Assembly (NCBI GenBank): GCA_964609025.1
Contig: CAZSQM010000004.1
Coordinates: forward strand, 1 to 64,000
Length of the DNA stretch: 64,000 bases
Reading direction: 5' to 3'
Source: SIG307 sp964609025
GTDB taxonomy: Bacteria; Bacillota; Clostridia; Lachnospirales; Lachnospiraceae
The notes beneath the pieces are model-generated. The model saw only the letters and a list, made by a program, of their open reading frames with translations, did no database searches and was not told where the DNA came from. This document shows, piece after piece, positions 8,211-17,381 of the stretch. A program made the position numbers and the translations under genes. Position 1 is the stretch's first letter; every line of letters begins with the position of its first letter.

Positions 8211-9179
8211 CTAAAAATTAATAATTGCATCAAATGCTTTTTTCGGTTGTAGCTTCTCATCAAATAATAAAGGCCAATTCTTTCTTCCGACAACCGGATA
8301 ATCATCCAACCATGTAAAGTCATCTGCGATCCCCCAAAATGTTACTCCGGAAATGACATCCTTGAATTCCCTGAATACAGAAAATAAGTCCCCATAGTAC
8401 CGGGCTTGTACATCCAGCATGTCTTCACTCGGCTTCTTTATATCACATGTTTCATCTTCAAAGCGAAACAAAGAAACATCTAACTCCGTAATCTGTATTT
8501 GCAGATTCAATTTTGCAAATTCTTCAAACATTTTTCTTATCATTCCTATGTTTGGGAAAAAAATACCGAAATGGCCCTGTATGCCTATTCCGTCAATCGG
8601 AACATTCTTTTTTTTCAAATATTTGATATATTCAATCACTCGCTCCTGCTTTTCTTTTATCTCACAGTTATATTCATTTAAAAACAATTGTGCCTTCGGA
8701 CTTGCATCATGCGCATAAAAGAAAGCTTTTTCTATGTAATCTTCTCCGATTATCTCTTTCCATTTTGTATTCCTAAGCACTTGCCCTCCATCCGAAAATA
8801 CCTCATTAACCACATCCCAACAATATATAGAATTCCTATATCGGTCTAAAATTGTACAAATATGCTCCTGCATCCTTTTTAAAAGCACATTTCTTGATAT
8901 TTCTTTTCCTTCAAATAACCAATTCGGATTTTGATTGTGCCAAACAATCGTATGTCCCCTTACCAGCTTATTATTGCTTATTGCATACTGTACAAGTTTA
9001 TCGCTGTTAGAAAAATCATATAATTTTTCTTCAGGATGAATTTCACAAAACTTTAATTCATTTTCTAGGGTAATACTATTAAAAGAAGGCAATAAATCTT
9101 TATAATGATCTATCTTTTCCAAACTAACAGCAGTCCCAATCGGAAAATAATCTTTATATACCTCATATAAGCATTTCAT
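8211..9179 (-). CDS. GH10 endo-1,4-beta-xylanase, cytoplasmic
   Basis: 322 residues forming a complete GH10 TIM barrel. Family landmarks are RGHTIVWHNQNPNW (residues 74-87), the acid/base glutamate in WDVVNEVFSD (Glu126) and the nucleophile in QITELDVSLF (Glu232). It should hydrolyse beta-1,4-xylosidic bonds. There is no signal peptide and no binding module, so the protein is intracellular and would act on imported or internally made oligosaccharides. A GGAGG lies 11 nt before the ATG. Its place in the middle of a biosynthetic-looking operon is odd: GH10 enzymes normally sit with sugar transporters and xylosidases. It may trim or transfer a xylose-containing acceptor for the pathway. Confidence 0.9.
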   Translation of the reverse strand: MKCLYEVYKDYFPIGTAVSLEKIDHYKDLLPSFNSITLENELKFCEIHPEEKLYDFSNSDKLVQYAISNNKLVRGHTIVWHNQNPNWLFEGKEISRNVLLKRMQEHICTILDRYRNSIYCWDVVNEVFSDGGQVLRNTKWKEIIGEDYIEKAFFYAHDASPKAQLFLNEYNCEIKEKQERVIEYIKYLKKKNVPIDGIGIQGHFGIFFPNIGMIRKMFEEFAKLNLQIQITELDVSLFRFEDETCDIKKPSEDMLDVQARYYGDLFSVFREFKDVISGVTFWGIADDFTWLDDYPVVGRKNWPLLFDEKLQPKKAFDAIINF

Positions 9180-9242
9180 AATATATACTTACCTCCATAT
9201 AGCTTTGCAACTCAATGTCCGAAACGGACTTTCAAGATCCTC

Positions 9243-10151
9243 CTACAAAAAAAAGTTAACCATATCACTTAGCGCCAATATCCGATCTGCAAAATACTTC
9301 GTATTGATTTCATGCGGCTTTGCGTGATTTTTTTCAATCTCGCCAAGCATATAATTTAGCTGCTTTATCTGACCACATAAAATTTGAAGAGGGGAGTCAT
9401 TCCAATATTGACTTACGTGTTCCAAAAAATCATTATATTTTTTTCCATCAATGCATAAATCCAATGCCGCTATATCAATATCCTCAAATCCAAAACCTAT
9501 TCTGACAGAGTCCAAATCAATAAGATATTTTTTCCCATTGGCATACACAATATTGGTTGAATTTAGATCTCCATGAATCATTCCTATGTTTTCATTTCCT
9601 TGAATTCGAGAATTCATAACATCTATATTACGAATATAAAAATCGTTAAGCTGATAAACCTTTTTGATAATTTCATCTTCAAAAAAGTCATTGAAGTAGA
9701 TATAGCTTATTGTTTTAGGCGCAAAAGAGGCTACGATTCTCTTTTTATACATTCTTTTTAACCCCGCATTCAAACAAACGTCTATATCAAATTCAAAGAA
9801 TTGCTTAATGATATCACATATGATTTCTGTATAATCGGAATTCTCTTCTTCAAGAACTCCTATATCTAACCATTCATAAACCACGATTATACTATTTCTA
9901 TCTAGATTAGTATACAATCCCCCATCAGTGTTTGTCCGTATTTTAGGGACACACATTGTCTTACTAATATAATGATAGATAATATCCTCTTGGTATAAAA
10001 GATGCTTTCTAAAATCCCTAATTATTTTTACAAAATGTTTTTTCCCATCAATCAAAACCTCATATGATATATTATTGGTTGATGATTTTACCATTTTCCG
10101 TATTTCAACTAAGCAAGCAGCATAATATGTTTTGATGCACTGAAGGATCAT
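9243..10151 (-). CDS. Aminoglycoside-phosphotransferase/CotS-like kinase
   Basis: About 302 residues with the APH/choline-kinase fold. Visible are the ATP-site lysine in HFVKI (Lys42), the catalytic loop MIHGDLNSTN (His193, Asp195, Asn200) and the metal-binding IDLDS (Asp212, Asp214). Such enzymes phosphorylate hydroxyls of small molecules, including antibiotics and sugars. The start at 10151 is chosen for a GAGG 8 nt upstream; a longer reading to 10205 overlaps the ligase gene by 44 bp. It lies directly behind the amino acid:carrier-protein ligase. Possible roles are phosphorylating a pathway intermediate or masking the product inside the producer. Confidence 0.75.
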   Translation of the reverse strand: MILQCIKTYYAACLVEIRKMVKSSTNNISYEVLIDGKKHFVKIIRDFRKHLLYQEDIIYHYISKTMCVPKIRTNTDGGLYTNLDRNSIIVVYEWLDIGVLEEENSDYTEIICDIIKQFFEFDIDVCLNAGLKRMYKKRIVASFAPKTISYIYFNDFFEDEIIKKVYQLNDFYIRNIDVMNSRIQGNENIGMIHGDLNSTNIVYANGKKYLIDLDSVRIGFGFEDIDIAALDLCIDGKKYNDFLEHVSQYWNDSPLQILCGQIKQLNYMLGEIEKNHAKPHEINTKYFADRILALSDMVNFFL

Positions 10152-10161
10152 ATACATATCC

Positions 10162-10950
10162 TCATAATTCGCCGGCAAAGTTGCATCCATAGTGCTCATA
10201 AGCATTTATAAGCCGCTCAAATCCGAAGCCTACGCATCCAGTCACTACTTTCTCATCATTATCAAACCGAAATTTTTTTGAAAAACCCGTATCGTGATAA
10301 TTGAATGATGCGCAAGCAACATCATCATGGTCAACTGGAATCAATAATTCTCTTTTTGATTTATGCGCTTTCTGGTACTTTACCAGCATTGGCTTCAATG
10401 TAGAAGGATAGAAACAATCAACAGCCTCTTCTATTCTTGCTGCAGATGAAATCTTTCTTGCAAATTCCAAAGCTTTTTCACATACGCTGTCAAGCTGAGC
10501 CTGAACATAATCTTCATCACCTACAAACACCACTTCTCGAATGGTAAACCGATAGTGTCTGATTCCAGGTCGGAAATACTTCTCATTTCTAAAAACACTT
10601 GACTTTAAAGTAATACAGACATTTTTTGTAAGCTTCTCGCCAGCCAACATCGGATATATTGAAAGACATGCTGCCGGAGATAAAAACATCATTTTTTCTT
10701 CGTTAAGATTCTCCTTGCATACACGTTTATTATGCATTACCGTATCCAGTTCGCCATCACTGATTGGCAAAACGCATTGTATGTAATCCGGATTTTTTTC
10801 AAAATATCCACACAACTCAAGGTTTTCTCTACTAATTATCTCCTGAACTTCAAATTCAATAAAATCCTTCGGTATCATATCAAGAAAACACGCATCCATA
10901 TACTTCCTTACATCAAATCTTCTACATTCTTTCATTATACTATCAAGCAT
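10162..10950 (-). CDS. Amino acid:[carrier protein] ligase (seryl-tRNA-synthetase-like)
   Basis: 262 residues matching the small family of class II synthetase relatives that charge carrier proteins instead of tRNA. Visible are SPAACLSIYPMLAG with Cys95, FTIREVVFVG with Glu139, CASFNYH (residues 213-219) and the motif-3-like TGCVGFGFERL with Cys239. Cys95, Glu139 and Cys239 match the zinc triad that holds the substrate amino group in the characterised Bradyrhizobium enzyme. That family has no tRNA-binding arm and loads glycine or alanine on the phosphopantetheine of a dedicated carrier. The likely partner is the 82-residue carrier at 20763-21011, in the same operon. The exact amino acid here cannot be read. 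Confidence 0.85.
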   Translation of the reverse strand: MLDSIMKECRRFDVRKYMDACFLDMIPKDFIEFEVQEIISRENLELCGYFEKNPDYIQCVLPISDGELDTVMHNKRVCKENLNEEKMMFLSPAACLSIYPMLAGEKLTKNVCITLKSSVFRNEKYFRPGIRHYRFTIREVVFVGDEDYVQAQLDSVCEKALEFARKISSAARIEEAVDCFYPSTLKPMLVKYQKAHKSKRELLIPVDHDDVACASFNYHDTGFSKKFRFDNDEKVVTGCVGFGFERLINAYEHYGCNFAGEL

Positions 10951-11036
10951 ATTCTTTCCCTACTTTCTTGTCTGTTTTATCATTTAGCAATCTTATACGG
11001 AACCACAACCTTATAGTCTTCCACAAAACTATCCAC

Positions 11037-12074
11037 CTATACGAATCTATGTAAAATTGTTTCATCCATCACATACTCATACGGCACGGATTCTATTGTG
11101 TTAAGTAACATATCTATTGATGTATACACCGGGCACATATTATAAACTTTGAACACATATGTCATAAGCCTGAAAAACTTATCTTGCTGCATATGCCGAT
11201 ACTCCTCTTCTGTTGTAGCTAAAGAAATAATTTTCAATGCAGAAATATAGTTTTCTATTTCATCAACTGAATATTGCTGTTCTCGCATAACTTCTTCCGT
11301 GTGAGCCAATAATTCTGTATAGCGCTTCGTGGCCATCCGATATGACATCTCACTAAACGCAACTTCTTCCTCTATCTTTTGAGTTGAATAGTTCTGTTTT
11401 ATCACTTCTATACTTTCAATCAGTGCATTTTCCTCATTTTCATCATAAATCATGCAATGATCTATCTTTGAATCCAAATGATAATACTGTACCCAAAACT
11501 CATGTTTCTTTTCATTAGATAAAGATCCTTTTTCAATATATTCCTTTGCAAGCAGAAGTTTTGCATTACGAAATTGCTGTCTATGGGATATAAAATCCGT
11601 GTGTCCAAATAAGGAATAGGCTGTTCTTTGCTTCAGAATGTCACATATTGTTTTTTCATACCATTCAATTGGCAAGCAACCGTTATATTCCGCAAGTGCA
11701 AGCACCTCACTATGCTTTTTTATATATTGCGCCATTTTTTCAGCACAAAACGAGCCCTCTCTAATTGTTTTTTCAAAATCTACAACGGCATCGTGAAACT
11801 CATTCATAACCTGATATGTATTCCGAGTTATCATCCGCTTAAACTCTAGATCATTCTTTATACCATCCCTTATTCTATAGTGAACATCAAAAAAACGTTC
11901 CTTGGAAATCAGAACCTCAAATTCACTAATCTGTTTTCCATAAGGCTCTTCTTGATTAAGAAATATGTTAGGAACATAGTTGACACCAGCAGTGTAAAGC
12001 TGTGAAATTAATCTTGATCTCATAATGCGCTTTTCAAAAATAACATTATCTCCACTTAACCTTTCCATGTACAT
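11037..12074 (-). CDS. Uncharacterised helical protein, possible partner of the PEP-synthase-like protein
   Basis: 345 residues, mostly alpha-helical, with no membrane segment or signal. I do not recognise a family with certainty. The helical pattern, with segments such as RNTYQVMNEFHDAVVDF and SYRMATKRYTELLAHTEEVM, resembles the all-helical acceptor-binding region that lies between the ATP-grasp and swivelling histidine domains in PEP-synthase and rifampin-phosphotransferase-like proteins. The protein encoded just before it (12114-13478) has exactly those two outer domains and lacks the middle. The two could therefore form one split phosphotransferase. The alternative is an unrelated pathway enzyme. 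Confidence 0.4.
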   Translation of the reverse strand: MYMERLSGDNVIFEKRIMRSRLISQLYTAGVNYVPNIFLNQEEPYGKQISEFEVLISKERFFDVHYRIRDGIKNDLEFKRMITRNTYQVMNEFHDAVVDFEKTIREGSFCAEKMAQYIKKHSEVLALAEYNGCLPIEWYEKTICDILKQRTAYSLFGHTDFISHRQQFRNAKLLLAKEYIEKGSLSNEKKHEFWVQYYHLDSKIDHCMIYDENEENALIESIEVIKQNYSTQKIEEEVAFSEMSYRMATKRYTELLAHTEEVMREQQYSVDEIENYISALKIISLATTEEEYRHMQQDKFFRLMTYVFKVYNMCPVYTSIDMLLNTIESVPYEYVMDETILHRFV

Positions 12075-12113
12075 TCCATTCTTCCGTCAAAGAAGAATTC
12101 CTTTCATATTATT

Positions 12114-13478
12114 TTATCTATTTACCAGGTTCAAACTAATCACACCCGTATCACCGTCAACCTTGCAAAGAGCACCTTCACTAAGGCTTTCAAGCAATAT
12201 CCCTCCTACGCAAGGTATTCCCCATTCGCGTGCAATAATAGCACAATGACTCAAAAGCACTTCACTTCTAAGAACAATTGCACCAACATGTGAGATGATA
12301 TCTATAAAATTATCTGGTATCAGTTCCAATAGCACAACATCACCTTGATTAATCTTTTCCTTGTCCTGCTCACAACGGTAATGCACCATTCTGCCAATAT
12401 GTACACCTTGTGATATTGCCACGCCTTGGATTTCACTCTCCTGCAAGCTTTCTTTTTTTCTATTGATTCCCTTAAATTCGTTCGCCAAAAAAGTTCTTGC
12501 CTGCAACAAGTGAAATGTACCTTGTGCATCCTGGCACCATTCGCAATCCATATTTGGCATATTCAACTGTTCCGAGAGTTTTTCCAGCCTAATCCTTATC
12601 TCTTCCAACTCTTCATCTGTCAATACTGGCATACACCGTATGTCTTGTGGCGGGCTATGCAAGATTGTACATAAACATACCGAAAAAGTACTATTAGCCT
12701 CTTTCTGTTCAAACTGTTGATACGTTCCGTTCTTCCATTCTATAGTAAAACGCTTTGAGTTCCCAAATATTCCTAGTTTCTCATATGACACAGGCAGAAA
12801 ACATGTATCTTTATATGCAACTCTTTTACTCCAATTCCTCTCCTCTAATGTCCATACATATTCATCGCATACGGTATTCCCGGACACTACACCTGTACAG
12901 AGGCCATAGGTTGCTGAAATAATAATTCTGTCCTTTGTATAAAACGCCACCCCCGACACAACTGATGGTTGAAAATGTTGAGCAAGTAATGGAATCGGAT
13001 GGCATCTCATGTTTATTTTATTCAACTGCTTAATTATTTGCGGATGAAAGGCGCTCAACCAGCATTCTTTCACCGCTGCTAAAAACTCAGAAAAATTCCT
13101 AACATTAACACAACTGTGATAATACCCTGCCATACTTGCAACAGTACCATCTTCAATCGTACCGGAAGATCTTATACATAACGGTTGTGGCACTTCATCA
13201 TACAAGGCCCTCATATCATCATAAAGTTCCCTGCTCCATTTACCATCACGTAATACCCTATAAAGTTCCTGACATTCATCGCTCTCACTGTTAACCATGT
13301 CCTCTATCGTTTCCCATATAACCCCATTGCAGGAAATAAACTCATAGAAATAATCTGTTGTAATTACCACTCCTTCCGGAATTGACAAGCCTTTCTTTTT
13401 AAGTCCGGCTAATGTAGCCGCTTTATTACCACACTGTTGTATATCCCCTGCATTTTCCAAGTGAACTATCTCTCTCAT
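12114..13478 (-). CDS. PEP-synthase/rifampin-phosphotransferase-like dikinase (ATP-grasp plus His domain)
   Basis: 454 residues. The N-terminal ATP-grasp domain of PPDK/PEP-synthase type shows NKAATLAGLKKKGLSIPEG (residues 18-36), IRSSGTIEDGTVASMAGYY and a C-terminal DCEWCQDAQGTFHLLQAR. It is followed directly by the swivelling phosphohistidine domain, SHCAIIAREWGIPCVGG with His411. The PEP/pyruvate TIM barrel of true PEP synthases is missing, as in rifampin phosphotransferase, where ATP gives its beta-phosphate through the histidine to an antibiotic hydroxyl. The large middle acceptor domain is also missing but may be supplied by the next gene (11037-12074). AGGAG lies 6 nt before the ATG. 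Role: phosphorylation of an intermediate or self-protection. Confidence 0.75.
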   Translation of the reverse strand: MREIVHLENAGDIQQCGNKAATLAGLKKKGLSIPEGVVITTDYFYEFISCNGVIWETIEDMVNSESDECQELYRVLRDGKWSRELYDDMRALYDEVPQPLCIRSSGTIEDGTVASMAGYYHSCVNVRNFSEFLAAVKECWLSAFHPQIIKQLNKINMRCHPIPLLAQHFQPSVVSGVAFYTKDRIIISATYGLCTGVVSGNTVCDEYVWTLEERNWSKRVAYKDTCFLPVSYEKLGIFGNSKRFTIEWKNGTYQQFEQKEANSTFSVCLCTILHSPPQDIRCMPVLTDEELEEIRIRLEKLSEQLNMPNMDCEWCQDAQGTFHLLQARTFLANEFKGINRKKESLQESEIQGVAISQGVHIGRMVHYRCEQDKEKINQGDVVLLELIPDNFIDIISHVGAIVLRSEVLLSHCAIIAREWGIPCVGGILLESLSEGALCKVDGDTGVISLNLVNR

Positions 13479-13491
13479 TATTGTCTCCTAA

Positions 13492-14616
13492 CTAAATTAA
13501 GGTAACCTCAGGTTTTTCCTCTAACTCATCTACATTACTCTGAGAAAACATTCTCTCATAAAAACCCTTCTTCCATTTATAGCATTCTCCCCATTCATGT
13601 ATTCCAAAGGAATTCATAAACTCAAGATCGTCAATATCAATTCTCTCAAGCAAATTCAAATATTCATAATCATCAAATACCATAAAGCTATAATACAACG
13701 AATAATATAGCGCCTTTACTGCATCAAACTCACGTGCTCTCTCGCATACCCTACTATACCATCCTTCTGAGTAATTCTGCATAAAATACTCTCGTACATC
13801 GCAAAACTTAATCAGATTAATATCTTGAAAATAAATGACACAAGATGCATTGGTTGCTTCTTTGTACAAGTGTGCACACAGATGGATGAAAAAATCGACT
13901 CGTTCAAGACTTTCAAATCCAGCACATTCATCATAATAAGTATTTTGGAGCATGGTGGAGACCGCAGTATTCTTTCGATTAAAATCAATACCAAATGTAA
14001 AGTCTATTTCAAGGAATCTAACATATCTTTCATCCCGCATTTTAGTAAACAACGGCATATTATTCATTGACATACCCCATGCAATCAATTCATTTCTTGA
14101 ATATTCCTTTATTCTATCACCTGCTCTATCTGGTCTGCCTTGCACAAATCCGAGTTTTTCCAACACCTTTGCCACTTTACTTCTACTATTAATATCAATC
14201 ATTATATCCATATCGTTCATATGACGAATCTGAGGATTTTTATACATTGTCGGTATCAAAATCAGTCCCTTTAAAGGAACACTTCTAACGCCCGCTTCAT
14301 TTAGTGCATTCTGTACTTTATGCGCCTCAGATATAATAATTTCATTACGCAATCCCGTCATAAAAGAATGATATTCAAACATATCAAATAACGGATTCGG
14401 AACCTTGTCACTTAATCCATACCGCCTAACATTGTACCAAACCAAAGAAACAACCTTATTTTTTATACAATAATTCAGGATGTCAAACCAATTCAGCTTC
14501 TTCTCCTTAAATGTAGCTAGCGCATTCTTTTCCTCTTCTCTAAATGTCAATCTACTACACATAATAATAAGTTTTTGTTCATCTGAAAGATTATCTTTAC
14601 TGTTATCATTAACCAT
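13492..14616 (-). CDS. Nucleotidyltransferase-fold protein (NTP_transf_5 family)
   Basis: 374 residues of the uncharacterised nucleotidyltransferase family. The core is VPLKGLILIPTMY (residues 113-125) followed by RHMNDMDIMID with the two metal-binding acids Asp135 and Asp137. A third acid is likely in FLEIDFTFGI. Members often sit in lasso-peptide and other natural-product clusters with small-molecule kinases; in one lasso pathway a homologue attaches sugar to a phosphorylated residue. Two kinase-like genes are in this operon, so a similar phosphate-then-transfer step is possible. The start has AAGGAG 8 nt upstream. The substrate is unknown. Confidence 0.7.
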   Translation of the reverse strand: MVNDNSKDNLSDEQKLIIMCSRLTFREEEKNALATFKEKKLNWFDILNYCIKNKVVSLVWYNVRRYGLSDKVPNPLFDMFEYHSFMTGLRNEIIISEAHKVQNALNEAGVRSVPLKGLILIPTMYKNPQIRHMNDMDIMIDINSRSKVAKVLEKLGFVQGRPDRAGDRIKEYSRNELIAWGMSMNNMPLFTKMRDERYVRFLEIDFTFGIDFNRKNTAVSTMLQNTYYDECAGFESLERVDFFIHLCAHLYKEATNASCVIYFQDINLIKFCDVREYFMQNYSEGWYSRVCERAREFDAVKALYYSLYYSFMVFDDYEYLNLLERIDIDDLEFMNSFGIHEWGECYKWKKGFYERMFSQSNVDELEEKPEVTLI

Positions 14617-14628
14617 CTTTTTTTCTCC

Positions 14629-15582
14629 TTATTGAATTAATTGATATATCTCCTGTTCAATCAAAATAATTTTATCCACTGTTTTTGAAGCTAAAACCAA
14701 ATATTCTTTTGTCTTATTGCTGTAAAAAGCTTTCGCAATATACTTAATTACTCTGTCCCACATACCTGCCTGCTCCAAAAGCTTATTTGATAAGATCATC
14801 TTTAATTTCTTATCGGAATTTCCCGTTTGAGGCAACACTGTGCATGCAATGTTTCTCATATTCCAACTAATCTGCCGCAGACGCAGCATAAAATGCGACC
14901 TGTCTAAATCTTTCACGGACTTTTTATCCTTTTCAAAACAATCCTCCCTTAAAATATCCTCTTTGATTTGTTCAAAGCTTTCCAGTGTAGAACCACCCCC
15001 TACTTCAAACAAACTGCTTCGTATAATTTTCTTATGATCCTCTTGAAAAAAATCACCGGATATCTCTTTCTTTTCAAATATATATACTCGATATATGCCT
15101 GGATAAATAGCATTCGGTTTTATACGTTGAACTTCCTTCGTCAAATAGCCGTCGATACATCTGAATTCCATTCTTTGCTCTTCAAAATCAATCAATAATA
15201 TTGCATGTTCTCTGTGCATACTTTGATAATATGGATTCCAATCACAATAAAACGAATCCAGCAATACTCCTACTGGCTGCCCATCAAGCACTATCTGCTG
15301 TATCTGTTCACAACATTTCTGCTTGTTTTCATCTGTAACAATAATTCTTTTTCGCTTAATACCTGCATATTTTTCTAATAAATCATACTTATAATCCGTT
15401 CCAAAATATAAATCTCTGTTATTCAGCAATGTGCCATCAGCAGAGGTATACCGAATAAGCAGATAATCCAGGAAATAACTTGTTGCGTCCACATGCCAAA
15501 AGCGGCATAACGGTAATATCAAGTTCTTGTCAAAGCAGCTAAACATTCCTTCATCAACCGGCACTATATGCGAAATTTCCAT
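14629..15582 (-). CDS. BtrH-like carrier-protein acyltransferase (papain/C39-like fold)
   Basis: 317 residues. A nucleophile-like Cys16 in EGMFSCFDKN starts the fold, followed by GQPVGVLLDSFYCDW (residues 101-115), His126 in HREHAILLIDFE and Asp144 in CIDGY. This gives a Cys-His-Asp arrangement and the same strand order as the N-terminal domain of butirosin protein BtrH, which moves an acyl group from carrier BtrI to ribostamycin. A helical C-terminal tail follows, as in BtrH. The start at 15582 has AGGAGG just upstream; an earlier ATG at 15606 lies inside the transporter stop region. Expected role: taking the aminoacyl group off the carrier at 20763. The acceptor is unknown. Confidence 0.6.
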   Translation of the reverse strand: MEISHIVPVDEGMFSCFDKNLILPLCRFWHVDATSYFLDYLLIRYTSADGTLLNNRDLYFGTDYKYDLLEKYAGIKRKRIIVTDENKQKCCEQIQQIVLDGQPVGVLLDSFYCDWNPYYQSMHREHAILLIDFEEQRMEFRCIDGYLTKEVQRIKPNAIYPGIYRVYIFEKKEISGDFFQEDHKKIIRSSLFEVGGGSTLESFEQIKEDILREDCFEKDKKSVKDLDRSHFMLRLRQISWNMRNIACTVLPQTGNSDKKLKMILSNKLLEQAGMWDRVIKYIAKAFYSNKTKEYLVLASKTVDKIILIEQEIYQLIQ

Positions 15583-15593
15583 AGCCCCTCCTT

Positions 15594-17381
15594 TTAAGTA
15601 TACCATTGTGCCTGCGCCTGATACATATGACAGTACTCTTTCTCATTTTTCATAAGTTCCTCATGCGTACCACATTCCGAAACTCGTCCGTCTTTGAAAA
15701 ATAAAATCTTATCACATAATCTCACGCTAGAAAGTCTGTGCGAAATCAGGAGAACCGTCTTGCCATTCATTAATTTTTCCATCTTATTAAACAAATTCTC
15801 TTCCCTAATCGGGTCAATCGCAGATGTCGGCTCATCCATAACAAGGAAATCCGCATTCTTATACCATGCTCTTGCAATTGCCACATGCTGTCCTTCACCA
15901 CCGGACAGCCTCACACCGCTCATATCATATTCCTGTGTGATGTATGTATCTAATCCATTGCGCATACCGTTTACTTTTTGATTCATCTCTAATTCTGTAA
16001 GAATCCTTTGTAATTTCCCGACATTTATCTCGTTTACTTCATCGTCAAACATAATATTTTCGCGAAGCGTATATGCAAACAACATAAAATCCTGAAATAC
16101 CGTTGAGAACAGTTTATAATACTCATCAAGAGCAAAGTTACGGTAATCAACGCCGTTCAAGAGTACCTGCCCCTTTGTCGGCGTATACAATCGTAACAAA
16201 AGCTTTACAAATGTCGTTTTCCCTGCTCCGTTTTCGCCGACAATCGCTATTTTTTCTCCCTTTTTAATTGTAAAATTAATATCATGTAATATCTCAACAG
16301 ATGAATTCGGATAAGAATATGATACATTTTTGAATTCAATTGAGATATCCTTAGTGAAATCAACTTTTTCTGTTCCCTCTACCCTGTATTCATTCATGTC
16401 AATCTGCTGGTACGCTTCAAAATCATTGATTCTCTGCTCCATAAGCCCAACGGAAACAAAACCATAAAGCATGGCACTTATAGCAGCGGTAAAAACTGCA
16501 ACCGAGCTTACGCAAAGAGAGATATCGCCTATCTCAATCATTCCATCAAGATACCTCTTGGAAGCAAGCCAATACATCAGAAAAATCTCGCCCGCAGTAA
16601 CAATAATATTTATACAGGAACCAAGGAGTGACACTCTATTTGTATTTCGCCGAAGTCCATACATCTCATTCTCAGCTAATGTATATTTGCTTATAAATAA
16701 GTCAAATGCTTTAAATAGTCTTAATTCTTTGGCCGCACGCGTATCCAGCACGTTTTTCAAAAAGTAATCTATCCTACGTTCTATAGTATCACCTTTCTTT
16801 TCATTCTCATATCTCTTCCTGTTCACAAACTTTTCAATTGAATAACATAAAATTGAGGCCGCGATTATCAGGACCACATAAAAACCACAAAAAGGTATCA
16901 TAATTGCTAACGTTCCCATTATTTTAATGCATTCTGATATTATATCCGATGCATACTCTCCAACACGGGCAATTGCAGAACACCCTCTTGCAGCACGAAT
17001 CGTCATATCTAGCGTATTTTTATCCTGAAGTTTCTGATAATGCATATCTAAGGTTTTTTTTGAATTTAATACATCGAAATAATGGCCAAAATTTATATAA
17101 TGGATACTTCTATACCACATCACAATTGATTTAAGACCATTGAGTAGTAAGATAACCAGTGAAAACGCAATCAGATAAACCATTGTCAAATCACTGTTTT
17201 GATAAACTGAATTCAGTAAATTACGCAACAAATAAATATCTGCAAACGGTATCATACTAGACAAGAGCATTGATGACGCTAACAGCAGCAGGTACTTTGC
17301 ATCAATCTTATAGATTGTCTTCAACGATACTCCGATGACACCAAGTTTATGAACAAAACTTTTTACACCCTTCAAAGCCAT
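15594..17381 (-). CDS. ABC exporter subunit, membrane plus ATPase domains (second of pair)
   Basis: 595 residues. The N-terminal half has about six membrane segments, and the C-terminal half is an ABC ATPase with Walker A GENGAGKTT, Q-loop VFQDF, signature RLSGGEGQ, Walker B FLVMDEPTSAID and switch histidine in SHRLSS. There is no N-terminal peptidase domain, so it is not a leader-cleaving bacteriocin exporter. It overlaps the end of the preceding exporter gene by 35 bp with an AAGGAGG at its start, which implies coupled translation and a heterodimer. Expected role: export of the operon product. Confidence 0.85.
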   Translation of the reverse strand: MALKGVKSFVHKLGVIGVSLKTIYKIDAKYLLLLASSMLLSSMIPFADIYLLRNLLNSVYQNSDLTMVYLIAFSLVILLLNGLKSIVMWYRSIHYINFGHYFDVLNSKKTLDMHYQKLQDKNTLDMTIRAARGCSAIARVGEYASDIISECIKIMGTLAIMIPFCGFYVVLIIAASILCYSIEKFVNRKRYENEKKGDTIERRIDYFLKNVLDTRAAKELRLFKAFDLFISKYTLAENEMYGLRRNTNRVSLLGSCINIIVTAGEIFLMYWLASKRYLDGMIEIGDISLCVSSVAVFTAAISAMLYGFVSVGLMEQRINDFEAYQQIDMNEYRVEGTEKVDFTKDISIEFKNVSYSYPNSSVEILHDINFTIKKGEKIAIVGENGAGKTTFVKLLLRLYTPTKGQVLLNGVDYRNFALDEYYKLFSTVFQDFMLFAYTLRENIMFDDEVNEINVGKLQRILTELEMNQKVNGMRNGLDTYITQEYDMSGVRLSGGEGQHVAIARAWYKNADFLVMDEPTSAIDPIREENLFNKMEKLMNGKTVLLISHRLSSVRLCDKILFFKDGRVSECGTHEELMKNEKEYCHMYQAQAQWYT

